From the NCBI GenBank assembly GCA_029851415.1, contig CM056743.1, forward strand, positions 2,976,001-3,040,000: 64,000 nt of DNA, given 5' to 3'. The translations under genes and the position numbers were made by a program. The DNA is from Eretmocerus hayati. Lineage: Eukaryota; Arthropoda; Insecta; Hymenoptera; Aphelinidae. Every line of letters starts with the position of its first letter. Position 1 is the stretch's first letter. The notes under the pieces are model-generated. The model saw nothing but the letters and a program-made list of their open reading frames with translations, was not told the DNA's origin and searched no databases. Shown piece after piece: positions 1-12,157 of the stretch.

Positions 1-1650
1 ATGTATATGTGATGATGTATGTATGCATGTGTGAGTAAAGACGGAGCACGCGCGCGTTCGCATATGTTGAGCATGGTGATGGTTCTATATCTTATAGTAC
101 TCTGTTGTTGCATCGGGCAAATAGTCGGGCATAGTCGGGTACGTGGGCGCGGGGCGTCAAGTCGTTTCGTGGTGATATCTCCGCGGGGTGCCGTATAAGT
201 TTTCGCCTCGTCTATCATAGTTTGTAATTTATTTATAAGAGTGTGATCATCGGGAGTGTGTAATTTATCGAGTGCATTATACGTGAATTTGCCAGGATCA
301 GTGTCAACTAAAATTTTATACTATAGAAGTCCCTGTATAGAAGAAGAAAACAGTATTAGAGAAGCGGTAGTATATCCAGTTATCTGCAGTTATCGAATAC
401 TATTACCTGGAGCTTCTCTTGAGACAAGAATTTTTGCAAAGTTGACCTGGTCTAGCTATTTTTACGCTATAACAGGTAAATATTTGAAGAATATCAATAG
501 AATTTTTTTACTTTAAAAGGCAAAATTTCGAGAAATTTCAACGTCAGGACATTGTTGTACAGAGTTTCGCATTCGCGGCGAGCCCTCGGGATAAAATCTA
601 CCTGTATATATATATCAGTGTATCAGCTGCGATAAAGCGGGACGAAGGGTTAGGCTGGGGCTCCTGGCAACCGTTCTCTCTCACAGAGTGTCTGTCTCTA
701 CATATATTGAACACGAAATATATGTATAAATTTCCTAGCAATAGTCCAGTAGGAGCCTCTCTCTTTCTCTACGATCCGATCTCTCATAGACACTAGACTA
801 TAAATTTTGCACTCGTTCGAAAACCGTTATTTATCCGCCACCAATATCCATCCAAAATAATAATCTTCCATTCTCGCCAAATTTATCATCGCTTTCGCAT
901 TAATTGAAATAATTATAATTCTAAAACATCAGTGGTGAAATTTGCACGTACAGCAAAGCCGTATTATATATAGGTATATATTGCAGTGTATAATATAAGT
1001 GGTTGCAAAATTCGCAAAGCGAACCGCCGATCGATAGCCGTGCGCGCGCGGCGCGGCGGTCACTCACATATATATGTACATTACATATACATGCACACAC
1101 ACATTCGAAGGCTCTTGCCAATATATTTGCCATCAGGATTGCGCACAGCTGAGCTTGGCTCTTCGAGCTCTCAGCTGACCCGGCAACCAACCAGCATCAG
1201 CAGAGCGGAGGCCCGGCTCATACTATAAGACGATATACATATAGCTAATTTAAAACCCCGGGTCGCCGGTCATACTTCGAACTGTCATCGCCTTTTGAGG
1301 ATTTTTACCCAGGTGAAAATGTCTCCTGGAACTAAAAAATACCTTCTGTCAAACAATCATCTTTGATTCTTAAAAGAATGCTTTGCGAAACTTCTCGATT
1401 CTTTTGTTATTCCAATCACTCACTGACACTACCACGAGAGTATATAGAAAGATAGAATGAGAAATCTCCTCGCCAATTACACTCATGAATCATGATATAT
1501 ATCCTTGAGATCTGAGAGATGTGGTTTTACTGTAGCAAGTGTCTTTGTCTTTTCACAGCTGCTGCTGCTGCTGCTGCACTACGACTACGACGACGACGAG
1601 GTTAACAAAATCAAGGGCGGTGTTGACGGATAAAGAAGTCATACATCACA
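1..1650 (+). promoter_or_regulatory. Upstream region and probable 5' UTR of the His/Gln-rich gene
   Basis: No convincing coding frame is present. The stretch is rich in TATA-like tracts (for example TATATATATA near 604-615 and TATATATG near 1070) and has a GC-rich CpG patch at 1021-1060. This is compatible with promoter and leader sequence of the gene that starts at 1651, but no transcription start can be fixed from sequence. A TGA at 1624-1626 is in frame with the ATG at 1651 and closes the frame upstream. Confidence 0.4.
1313..1558 (+). other. Candidate 5' UTR intron
   Basis: CAG|GTGAAA at 1310-1318 resembles a splice donor. A pyrimidine-rich run ending in CACAG at 1554-1558 resembles an acceptor, about 92 bp before the start codon. 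Short introns just ahead of the start codon are common in insect genes. This is inference from two splice-like motifs only. Confidence 0.25.
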
Positions 1651-2784
1651 ATGCATCATCATCATCATCATCATCATCATCTTCATCAACAACAACAACA
1701 ACAACAGCAACATCAGGAAAGTGGAAGCGCGGCCTCGTCGTTAAGCTCGAGAAAGGGCGACGAGTTGGAACTGGTGAGCAAGTTCCTGGCGCCTTTGTGC
1801 GCTCGCGACGAGGCCGCAAGAAATCTTGCCCTTGCAGCCGCCCGTACAACAGTAGAAAATTGGTTAGGAAGTTATGGCACAACCTCTCAAGGTCCACCAG
1901 TATCATCATCATCATCCAACAACACTACAACCGTTATTACAGCTACAATTTTTAATTTAAATAACAACAACAACGACACTCGGAGTATAAACAACAATCA
2001 AAATATTCACAACAACAATGGATGCTGGAATTCATCGGAACAATTACTTCCTGGTGCAGCAGGTGATGATAATAAGTGTAACACGACGACATCGTCGTCA
2101 TCGTCATCGTCGTCACCTAGAAAACATAGTATTGAAAGATCATCGTATGATTGCGTTGATGGTGGCGGTGGCAGGCCCATCGTTAATAATGGTTCTTCGC
2201 ATCAAAGATGTTTGGATACTGAATTTGTTCAAATTGAAGCAGGTAGAACAAGAGGTAGATCTCGTAATAGACATAGCGATGATGACGAACCTAGTGAAAG
2301 ATTACTGTATGGTAAAAGCCCTAAATTTGATGATGGATTTGGGCGCAGGTACGCCGAAGCAAGAGCTTCATCTGATATACCTAATAGTGTTACTCCTGTA
2401 GCCGCTGTTTTTGTACCGGAACCCGTTGTTGATGTCGTACCGGCGATTAATGGACATGGTGGTGGTGGTGGTGGTAGTGGTACCAATCTGGTTGAAGAGA
2501 AGAAAGAAGTTTTAGGAAATGGTGCGGTCAGTCCGAGACATGTTGATGAGAAGATTCAACCTAATACTTGGCTTCAGGAGACGGATGAACAACTTGTCAG
2601 TCCTGCTGAAGTTGGAAGAATGTTGAATTTAGGGAATGCTCTGGCTGATGGGCCCAGGACGCAGCATGCTAACAAGTATCTCAGCCTCGTCAGTCTACAT
2701 CTGCCTGTTATATTGAGGCTCAGTGTCAATTGTCCTTTTCGAAATGTCCGCACCAAGTGCTCGGAAATCATTCAGATGGTCAAG
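1651..2784 (+). CDS. First coding exon of an unrecognised His/Gln-rich protein
   Basis: The frame is open for 378 codons from the first ATG after an in-frame TGA (1624-1626). It ends at a consensus donor, AAG|GTGAGT, at 2784/2785 in phase 0. The protein starts with nine His (residues 2-10) and eight Gln (13-20), encoded by CAT and CAA/CAG triplet runs. A more ordinary helical block follows at about 30-70 (acidic start, Ala-rich middle, a WLGSYG end). Then come Asn-rich, Ser-rich, RS-like (about 200-212) and Gly-rich (about 269-275) low-complexity segments. The last roughly 65 residues are non-repetitive and hydrophobic, with YLSLVSLHLPVILRLSV near 344-360, and look like the start of a folded domain that continues into exon 2. 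I do not recognise the family. The start of the 30-70 block vaguely recalls N-terminal helices of cyclic-nucleotide phosphodiesterases, but I would not name it so. The annotated frame would end at a TGA after 392 codons if unspliced; the 14 extra codons are intron read-through. Confidence 0.8.
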
Positions 2785-4833
2785 GTGAGTTTTTTTACGT
2801 GCGAAAAATTTGTTTTGCAAAGTATTTGACCTCTTTGAAGATAATCCATGGAGTTCTGTTCTTTAGAAAGTTTTCTTTTTCATAAAAAAAACGTGTGTTG
2901 CTAGGGGAGTAACTCGTAGCAAAGTTTGCGAATGTATTTTGGACGAAGAAGTCGATGCGAGCAACTCTTATATAGGTGTACACCGGCAGTAAAACTCAAA
3001 ACTATACTTCTCTTAATTATAGACAGCTCGCGCGCAGAGTTTGCGAGCTAGGTTCTTCTATATTTCTGACTCTGAACGTTTTACGATTTTCCCGGGATAC
3101 CCAATTGATTCCGCGAAAACACTCGCTTTTTGTAACTGCTCTATCCTAGATTTGTAAAATTGCCAACCTAGATATTAACGAGAGAGACACGTGCAAATAT
3201 GTAACAATATGATATTCTCTGGTGTAAAATAATGTAATGATGAGATCTTACTGATTGTGCGTTAACCAAGAGTGCTCTAATAAGGTCGTTGAGGTGTTTT
3301 TTTCTCTCTCATTTACTTGGAAAAGGATCTCGATTTTCTCTCATTGTCTTGTTGCAACTCGCTATTATCGCCGTAATTAAATTCAAATGGTACGCTCGGA
3401 CAGCTCGCCGTTGCATAATTTTACAAATGAAGGTCGCGGAAGTATTTCCAACAACTGCAAATGAACTGGTGTAATTTGCAAACAGATGTTATCCTGACTC
3501 ACGGTTTAGTTTGAAAATGGATAGGCCATTAACACGTAGATTTGATATTGGATTTTGAAAAAAAAGAATTTGCACCCGGGTTGTTGATCCATATATACAT
3601 ACATATTAGTCGATTTTTCAAAGTTAATGATGTTTTTTGATGCTTACAGAGAAATTCTCCAACGTTTCGATTGCTTCCCACCAGTTCCAATTGCACGAGT
3701 TCTTTTTCATTAATCGCACAAACTTCAATGACTATTGCTTGATTTCATCTATCCCTCCTCTGAAAACACAACATAGATCACCGATAATATGAGCTCTAAT
3801 AATATATGAAAAAATGTATACTTTTATCAAAATTATCAATTGTGCAAATGATTAATCTGTATCGAAATGTAAATAATTCTGACGAGTTACACGACTTAGA
3901 GTGAGCAAAAACAAAAATTATGAAAAAATAATAATGGAGTTTCAAGCTCACGACCCCGGCCGGGAGTTACAAGGCGTACAAGCCAAATGAATAAATCATG
4001 TTACTCATTGATCAGGCTTTGGGAATTAATACTCCTCAGAATTGCAAACTATTCGTATTGGAGAAGAATTGACTCTCTGGGAACCAGACAAGGAAGAAGG
4101 AAATTCGCGAAGAAGTAACTGCTGTTTCGAAAAATCTCACGGATGTCCCAGTGTATAGTCAAGTAGAAAAAGTCGGGTATAGCCAGACAGGATCGCGAGA
4201 ACCACCCGCAACGCGAACGTGTCATCATGCGGTGAGGTACCAAAGATAGACGAAATATTTACTAATACGCGATTAATTAGTTATGATCCAAATAATAAGA
4301 TTGTCATTCATTAGTGGTCTTATTATATAAATTGACAAATAATTTTTAATACTGTTCGCGTCATTTTAAATTTTGTTTACCCACTCGCAAAAGCCTTATG
4401 TTGATTGCATTTCAGAATTGAAATTCGGTCATCAATGAGCAGCTTGTGAAAAATTTCGAAGTTGAATCTGGCCCTCTCGGTATATACGAGTTAGTAGACC
4501 TCGCATAGCGATCACTCTGCAATATCGGACACTATATGGCAAGCAATATTTATATTGGTTAAATAGTCCGATTGCGTGCAATTTCACCTCGCAATAATGG
4601 ATCTACCAAATTTTCTTCCTCGATGAATTTTCAGTCCAAGAATACAATGACGCGTAGAATGACTGTAGCCAGAACTACTGAGATTCAGGATGTAAAATTT
4701 GAATAATACTCAACTCAATATTTGCATTCTATGGTAGACACATAGTGGCTCCACAACATTGTGTCGATGTTTGAACGTATTTATTTTCATTAAAGTTTTC
4801 TTTTTGAAGAATAATTCTGTTCTCCAATTTGCC

Positions 4834-5897
4834 GCTGTACCCAACTTGCCCCCATATACCCCTGATGGTGTTGAAGTTTGAAACGTTTCAATACAACGAA
4901 GTGGATAACCTCATACCTTTAGATAGTTTTCAGAGCATAAATTTAGATATTTTTGTTCTAAACAACAGCAAGCAATGCTCGGTTTGATAAACTCTACGAA
5001 TGGTTAGTGATTTATGTCTTGAAAATTTTTCATATTGCTGACATTTTATTCGATCGTTGCATCAAAACGTTTCAAACTTCAACGACATATACCCCTGCAT
5101 ATGCCGATCTCAGAACTGAAAGCTCGTTGACCCTCGCGCAATTTTTTTTCATGTTTGTTGTGTCAGAATATGAGAAAATAAGTGGTTCAGATCCACCCCG
5201 AATCATTTCTGTGTTTCCCAAAAAATTTTGAGTGATTTTTCCATTTTTCGTTTGTTCGCACAGCTAAGAAATTACGGAGAAAATTGCGTTCAGTGCCGAG
5301 TTCAGTGCCAAATTTCACGAGTCAAACCAATCTCAACGTAATTTAGCGATTTGATTTCTTGTCTTGAGACCTTCAAAATAGGTTTTTCAGAATTGCAAAA
5401 GTCCGATCTGGAGCTATTTTATGTGCAAAACATGGAAATGATTCGGTAAACAAAAAGGCCATTATCGGAGTGTACCCAACATGTCCCCATATGGTTATCT
5501 TCGAAAACGCGTGCAGTGCGAGTTTTTTAACCACTTAGAACGCTTTTATCACGTCAAAATACGCCAGGAACAGTATTTGGGACCGGCAAGAAGCTCCAAA
5601 TGTGATTGCACGGCTATGAAAACGGATGAAAACGATTTTGTGCACTTCATCGCCGATTAACATCGTTTTAAGTGATGGGAGCAAGTTGGGTACACACTTT
5701 TGGAAACTCTCAAAAATCACCATCTGGGGAAATTGTGATAGCTTGGCTCTGTTCGGTCAAAATCAGACGTATCTTATCTCATTCTAAAGGTCTTAAGACA
5801 AGCTTTGGAATGAGCTAAAACGCGCTGAAAAAAAATTGAAGTAGACCAGAGTTGTTGAGTAAATGGCTTTATGGGGGCAAGTTGGGTACACCTACCT
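4834..5897. mobile_element. Degenerate TA-type DNA element, copy A (motif TACCCAACTTGCCCC)
   Basis: The right end is TGGGGGCAAGTTGGGTACACCTACCT (motif 5872-5897) followed by TA (5898-5899). Its reverse complement matches the left end at 4835-4856 (CTGTACCCAACTTGCCCCCA). The outermost left bases are altered, so the left limit is approximate. Two further copies of the motif lie inside, one direct (5470-5492) and one inverted (5676-5697). Internal sequence, including AATATGAGAAAATAA near 5166 and AGGTCTTAAGACAAGCTTT near 5788, is shared with the element at 41402-42193, so both belong to one family. No transposase frame remains; it is probably a non-autonomous derivative. Confidence 0.7.
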
Positions 5898-6440
5898 TAA
5901 TCAGAAGTCTGGATTTCAGCAGAATGTTCTATTATTTGTAAGCAAATACAAAACAAACCCCCATATCTGAGTATTTTTTCAAAAAGTGACAATTCATTTG
6001 TCTGTATTTTTGTCAACATTGTGCTGATTATGCCTTGAATATATTCTGATGAGCAATGAGATATCCAAGATACTATTCATGCATTAATAAATGAATCAAG
6101 ATGAACAATATGTATTCGAATTTTGAAAAACCCTCACTATTAACGAACGCTTTGTGAGGCTCGAAATGGTGCCCGCTATTCGAGTTTTATATACCATAGC
6201 TTGAGGAGTTACGATGGGTCATAAGCTTGAATAAAGTTTGCCCCAATTTTATTGATATCGTAAGATGAAAATGTTTATCCCGTCGTTGATGACTGAAACA
6301 CGACACCGCTGCAGAGAAATAATTGAATTTGTTGAGTTACGATACTTTGAGGATATGGAAGAAGCATACAATTTCTGAAGACGATTCACATAGACTTTCG
6401 CAATAAATGTTCTCCAAATTATTTTATCCAATCTCACTAA

Positions 6441-6593
6441 GGCTCGGATTCATAGTAGTTAATCCGAGATCAGGATCGGCGGATTAGGAGCGCTGCGATC
6501 GCTGTGCCCAGATGTAAAACGCCTCGCCATGGCGATCGCAGCGCTCCTAATCCGCCGATCCTGATCTCGGATAAACGACTATGAATTCCAGCC
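6441..6593. mobile_element. 153-bp hairpin MITE with TAA duplication, Harbinger-like
   Basis: Two 62-nt arms (6441-6502 and 6532-6593) are inverted copies with about four mismatches, separated by a 29-nt loop. Both outer ends are flanked by TAA (6438-6440 and 6594-6596). A 3-bp TAA/TTA duplication and ends beginning GG are typical of PIF/Harbinger elements. It is far too short to encode a protein. Confidence 0.85.
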
Positions 6594-6871
6594 TAAGATT
6601 TTTGAACGAAATCCTAAATATACGCGATTGCCCTGAGCAAATACCAACATGTAAACATCTACATTGGAGGTAGCTCTGATCGATAAGAAAAAGTCCTTAT
6701 TTTATATAAACATCCTATCATCTTGTTCGTGGTTGGACAATTGCTTAATGATTCAACAAAATTTTAGGCTCATATCTGTCTGATACATTGCGCTATGCTG
6801 TACGGGCTCTCGAAACTGTTCGATGTCATAAATAAATATCGTGGTGACTAAATTTTGACCTTCTGTTTCAG

Positions 6872-6937
6872 GATCGAGGTCTGCCTGTACCCGAACCCGC
6901 CTTTGAGGGTCCTAGTGCATTTGTTCCTGTAGCAGAG
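6872..6937 (+). CDS. Second coding exon of the His/Gln-rich gene (66 bp)
   Basis: Bounded by TTCTGTTTCAG| and GAG|GTGAGTG, with both ends in phase 0. It encodes 22 residues, DRGLPVPEPAFEGPSAFVPV followed by AE, which read smoothly on from the end of exon 1 (IIQMVK). Proline-rich, with balanced coding-type composition in an AT-rich setting, and no stop in this frame. The strong splice sites and matching phases are the evidence; no family is recognised. Confidence 0.75.
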
Positions 6938-8666
6938 GTGAGTGTTTGTGAATTCTAATTCTTGAATTCTAACTTGTGAAAAAACCCTTGAGAGTCTTCA
7001 AATTTTTCCGCCAAGTGTATTATTTACACCGAAGTTGTCGGCTTTTGAGGAAGTTTTTTGAGCGCTCACCATCAATATGATTCTTCTGTATTGTTATGAA
7101 GTGAGCATCGATCGTTGTATCAAGATGTGTAATTGTGATATTGTGTGAAAAAGTTTTTGATTTGATTGAGTTATAAAGAATTTGTTGTTTTTCTTGTGAA
7201 TTTTGAGAAATTATGAAAGTGAGAAGTTATATCATATGTCAACCAGAGAGCGTAACGTGAAAAGGTAAGTGGCAGAGCTCTTGAATTTTTGTGAAATCCT
7301 GCTTTCTTTCAAGTTTTCTAATTCGTGAGTTTGCAATCCCCAATGCATGCTGTTACAACTGGCACATGTACATACAAGTTTCCATTGTTACGTGATGCTT
7401 ATTCATAAAGCAAAGATCTTCTCTTGGCTCTGTTGGTTATGTCACGAAGAGGTTCAGAGATATTTATGATTATGGAAAATTCTGTGAGTCGTTGTCTCTC
7501 AGCAAATACAACGGGTAACCCAAGATTTTGAGAAAATTTTGAACTTTCTGTGTCCCAAAAATGTGTCGGCGTGCCTAAAAACTTCTTGAGAAACTTTTTT
7601 TTTTTTCATTTAGATCGATGTCAACAGTTACTCGTTACACCCTACTTGAATATAATCGATCTAAGTACTTGTTTTGACTAAGCGAATCCAATTATATTAT
7701 GCTCTGAAGTCATTATTGTTCACCATCAATAGCTGTTTACTGATAGCTAAAATCGATATTACAAGCTAGATACAATTTCACAAGCAATGTCAAGATAAGC
7801 TCATGAACTGACAAATTGTATTCAATCGCTGTGAGGTTTCTTATATCATTGATTGATTCGCGGCGAACGACGTATATCACAACAAGTCGTCTTTTTCAGC
7901 TCCTCCTCAATCTCAAATTCGCAATAACTATATAGATACTAAATCTTAGAATACTCGAAAAAAACGGATAGTCTTCAATATCATACATTCAGAACCAAAT
8001 TTTGTTTTATCTCAAATCAGATGAGCATCAGATGCGCATCTTTTCAAGTCGCGGTTGTTTTTTTTTTTTTTTTTAGGAAAAAGGGTGGCATCAAGTACAC
8101 ATTATAACTGTGCAGAGTCATATTCAGAATCAACGACTCTACTGAAAGAAATTCTGCGCTACATTTAAAAAAATAGATATGATTGTTGTGACGACACGTT
8201 GGCATCCATCGATCAGCCTAAACTTGTCCAACAGAGTTAATCGAGCGTGTTGTTTTGAACTATACAAACTGTACAGACGGGCCAGTGTCACGCGTAATTA
8301 ATGTTCCCTACTCGTATACACTCCTTGGCGTTACGCAAGCAACTTCACAAATTGACTAGAAATTTGACGATCCTCCATCTCCCCATATCCGTGGACTTGT
8401 TTTCAGAGCACATGTTTGTCTTTTTCGAGCTATGATGTAGATAAAATCGATTCAACGTCATCTAGCAATCTTAAAAACTACATAAAATCCAATATACATT
8501 TTATCGTCTCGAGTGTTTTGATATTGGTTTGATGCCTGATCTGGTATCTTTCTGTTTGATTAGAAAACTATAATTGTCTCCATTAAAATGTTTAATATCC
8601 CGAGTACATTATGTTTGTGAGTTATGTTTCACAAAAAGTTCAGCGACTTTGATCTACTTATCCTTA
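6938..8666. other. Intron stretch without recognisable genes
   Basis: AT-rich intronic DNA. It holds a 20-nt T run near 8058-8077 and no sizeable open frame. No terminal inverted repeats were recognised here. Confidence 0.5.
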
Positions 8667-10276
8667 CGGAAAAAATCACTTAGGATAATATACTGGGTGA
8701 ATACTTTAGGATATTTACTTAGATTTTATCCTACGTGATAGCCTGAAATACTCACCTACATATATAGAGTACTCATCCCGGATGAGCTATTCTGACCCAT
8801 ACTCTATGTTCTGACCTGCTGCTCACGAATCTGAACTCATAAAAGCCCCATTCTCTTGCCGATCCCTACTAACGGCCATTATTACGGGTTGAAAAAATAC
8901 CTGAGTATGAATTTTGCACCCTAGAAGCAAATTGAAAACTTTTTCACCAAAGACATGGCCGGGATCGTTTTTCTATCAGAGTGTACGCCGGAAACTTACA
9001 TTTGAGTGTTGTGACGGAAAAACTCCTAGAAGTGCTAAAATTGCCTCGGCTGGGTATTTACCCCTATACCAAAATGGTGATTCAATGGGTCAAAACTATA
9101 AGATTTTTTAGTAGTTTTTGATCTGCCTCTGACTGGCTCTGTTGAGAATTCTGAACAAAAACATTACCGACATGAAATTTGACGTAGAATCCGGTCTCGT
9201 CTTCAGTTTCGATCTATCCAGTCACCTATCTTATCATTATGGTTTGGACAAAAATACTAAACCTAGGGAATCTCGGTACATCTAGGGTTTTTAGCTTCCT
9301 CGGGAGTACAAAATTTCTCAAAGAATACTTTATTGACGTAAAACTTGATGGCCAAAACGACCCCGCGTTTAGTTTTGTTGTAAAAGTCCTCAATTCGCTT
9401 ATAAAACGCAAAAACAGGTACTCAGATACTATTGTAACCCATAAGACGGCCACAACTCGGAAATGGTCTAGGAAAGGCGCTGTTCTAAATCCAGATTCTT
9501 GTCCAGCAGCTCAAAATACGCCAGAAATGCCTTCCTTTTTTCCTGATCGGAATTTTTTTTGTAGCACTGTGTAAGATTAAAAAAATTGACACTGTATACA
9601 CGGAAATGAATGAATAATAATTATAACCAAGTAAAGAACTTGAGAATCTAGTTTTATACTCCTAATGACACATGTTTCAAAGGGTTATAATGCAATGGAA
9701 AAACGAAAAAGTACATAGCACTGGAACTTCAAGTCTGGAAGTTCCATAAACTCGTGTAGAAATTGTTGTTTTGTTGCGCAGGTTATGGATGTGTAAATGA
9801 TAAAACTTTGGAATCCGTTCGACTCTCTTTGTCTTTATTGAACGGCTCTTCGAATGCACGTCTGTACCTTGATGTGTCTCGAGATCGACTACCGAAATAG
9901 AACAAGACAGAGGGTCTCATCGGTGGTTACACATACATAGACTATAGCACCATGGGAAACTCATTTCCACATATATATATGCGCATGGCTAACTAATACT
10001 ACTTAGCGTACGTGTGCATTTTCTCGTTCTCCCTCGGTGGGAGAAATTCATGTTGGAACTTACGGAGAAGCCAATACGTTTTTGAACCTCGCGGGTCGCT
10101 CCTCGTAGTCGCGATATTCCAACAACTCGTAACCTGCGATAGTCGCTCACGGCGAATGCCGAAAATTGACGGGTGAAAAACGTAAGGCTCCACGCTAGAT
10201 GAGTATTATCCCAAGATGTCACCTAGGATAACACCTGAGATATTCACCCAGGATATTATCATGAGTGAGTTTCCCG
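8667..10276. mobile_element. 1.6-kb TA-flanked element with about 40-bp inverted ends
   Basis: The left end (8667-8703, with GATAATATACTGGGTGAATA) is matched in inverse by the right end (10241-10276, TATTCACCCAGGATATTATC and on). Each is flanked by TA (8665-8666 and 10277-10278). The similarity continues imperfectly inwards through TTATCCTA-type motifs. TA duplication suggests a Tc1/mariner-type non-autonomous element. Inner frames (for example 9239-9574, 111 codons, and 8914-9111) show no transposase motif such as a DDE/D signature that I could see. Confidence 0.6.
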
Positions 10277-12047
10277 TAATAAGGTTGGCTGCATATTAAT
10301 TTCAGCATCGCTTATTATTCACACTGTGATGGTCACCACAATTACATGTGCTTATGTTAGGTTATGTTTGCGCAGGGCTGCAGCCATAGACATAGCCAGG
10401 CCAGCGCCCGCGCCCCGAGCTTTGATGTCGATTCGACGCGATCGACGTCTAGTTCGGGGAGAAATCACGTCTAAAACTCGGGCGTGATGAATGCGACGTC
10501 TACCTTTGACGTCATTTCACGTCGAAGTAGAGGCGAAATCGTGCCGAAGGGATTTAGAGTGGCATTTGAAAATACAGAATTGCCTCATTTAATATTTCCA
10601 GGAGTTATTACTACCGCTAAACAACTGTAGCGTGGAATACTTGAACAACCGTTCCCGTAAATATTGAATAATTCATTCGTTGACGTATACGTATGTACAT
10701 AATGCACGTATATAAGCCCAAGGCGTCGTCGTCGCGTCTCCGGTCACCGTCCTGCAGAGAGTCCGGGAAAAAATTCAATAATCCGTAAATAGTTTGTCCT
10801 TGCTGCAGTGCGAGAGTGAGAATCGACGTGTTGATTTATTCATTCACAGTCAACATCCTCCTTATCATGGCCACAATGTGTCTCTCTTCCTTGTTATACA
10901 ATTCACAATAAGAGACTCTTTGAACTTGTTTTTGTGAACCTTTTTTCGCTTCAAAGTTCCCAAGGATTTGCATCAACTATTTTTTCATGTAGGTTGGCCC
11001 TACATTTGAGCAAGACTGTAATGAAAAAGTTGACTTCTTTGTACAAGCGTAAATACACCGGAAGAAAAGGAATCAACAAAGTAAATTCAAGTGACTTTTC
11101 TTTTGGAATTTGCTTACAGCGTCAGAAACGGGTTCTTGTAGAGTCAACAATTTATTATTCATCTACAACTGATGTAGAAAAAACTCATGATTTAGGATAA
11201 TATCGTGATTACGATAATAACCATTAATCAGTTGGTCGAATATTCGATCAAATAAATTCACAATATTAAAGTAACTCTGAAATGCTTGAGTAGGAGACAC
11301 TGTGTTCCTATTGCACGATCGATGAACTACACTAGTCACGAGCAAGGGCATCAGGAATACTACCAAAAATCAATTATTCGACCAAACAGTGATTCAGAAG
11401 TGTCTGATTTTCAACTATGAGCTTATCCTAGCTTTTGTTTAAAACAGTCACCATGTTGAAATTATCATTATATTCCTCAGGGCGACGATCTCATTCTTGG
11501 AACGCATTAACTTGTGAAACTTGCATAAAATGAGCAAATCCGTTGTTACTGTACCCTCATTTTTCGCACGCCATCGTTATTTCCGCTCACTTCAACCCTA
11601 GGAATTATTCTTCCCTTGACAATGTTCTTTAATCATTGACAAAGTCAATGTGAATTAGTATTTGCTGTCATTTCAAAGAAAACACTCGATCGATTTGTCA
11701 TAGTAATCCAATTCCCAAGTTGCGTGACTTTTGCCATAAAATTCATCAACCTTGTAGTGTTTCAAGAATTTTCTCAACATCGCTTCCAAGTTCTTTGATC
11801 GTACCATCAGTTACATTCTCAACAGTGCGAGAAATTCCCTTTTCACACAAGCTTCCACTAAGACATACAATGAGTACTTCCGTGGAAACTTCAACATTTG
11901 GAGGCCGAAAATGTGCCCACCCCAAATCCCACTTTGGAAGGTTCTGACATGTATTTTTCGACTTTTTCAAACATATAATGTATGATTCAACTCGCGCACG
12001 GATTTAAAAATTTCCACCCATCGGTACCATAAGGATAACACGTATAA
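10277..12047. other. Intron stretch with an ACGTC-rich patch
   Basis: No gene is recognised. The section 10380-10560 is GC-rich and repeats ACGTC five times; the rest is ordinary AT-rich intron. Short frames (10934-11200, 11720-11947) have no recognisable features. Confidence 0.45.
10420..10530. promoter_or_regulatory. ACGTC cluster with a perfect CRE palindrome
   Basis: ACGTC begins at 10445, 10467, 10496, 10509 and 10519. The fourth lies within TGACGTCA (10507-10514), the consensus site for CREB/ATF-type bZIP proteins. The patch is CpG-rich compared with its surroundings. It could be an intronic enhancer, or a decayed repeat with internal GACGTCT copies. Confidence 0.3.
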
Positions 12048-12157
12048 GGGTGTGTCCACGAATGAAGCGTAAACGCACTGCTCACGGCTCACAGCGCATA
12101 CCCACGGCTCACGTGCGCCATGCGCTGCATTGTGATGCTTTATTTGTGGACACACCC
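12048..12157. mobile_element. 110-bp MITE with TAA duplication, Harbinger-like
   Basis: Left end GGGTGTGTCCACGAATGAAG matches the inverse of the right end (CTTTATTTGTGGACACACCC) with two mismatches. TAA flanks both sides (12045-12047 and 12158-12160). Size and target duplication fit a PIF/Harbinger-type MITE. The interior is GC-rich, with repeated CTCACG and no coding capacity. Confidence 0.8.

Larger units (their letters stand above)
2785..6871 (+). other. Intron 1 of the His/Gln-rich gene
   Basis: It starts GTGAGT and ends TTCTGTTTCAG, joining two phase-0 exons. It holds a degenerate TA-type element (about 4.83-5.90 kb) and a 153-bp Harbinger-like hairpin (6441-6593). Outside these I see only AT-rich, non-coding sequence with short spurious frames. 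Confidence 0.75.

Noticed and set aside
1539..1955. 138-codon plus-strand frame over the start of the host exon
   Set aside because: It is an out-of-frame reading of the CAT/CAA triplet repeats (poly-Ser/Thr/Cys). The 1651 frame is longer and ends at a proper donor.
9239..9574. Possible transposase in the 1.6-kb TA element
   Set aside because: 111 codons with no DDE/D, helix-turn-helix or zinc motif that I can see. The element is treated as non-autonomous.
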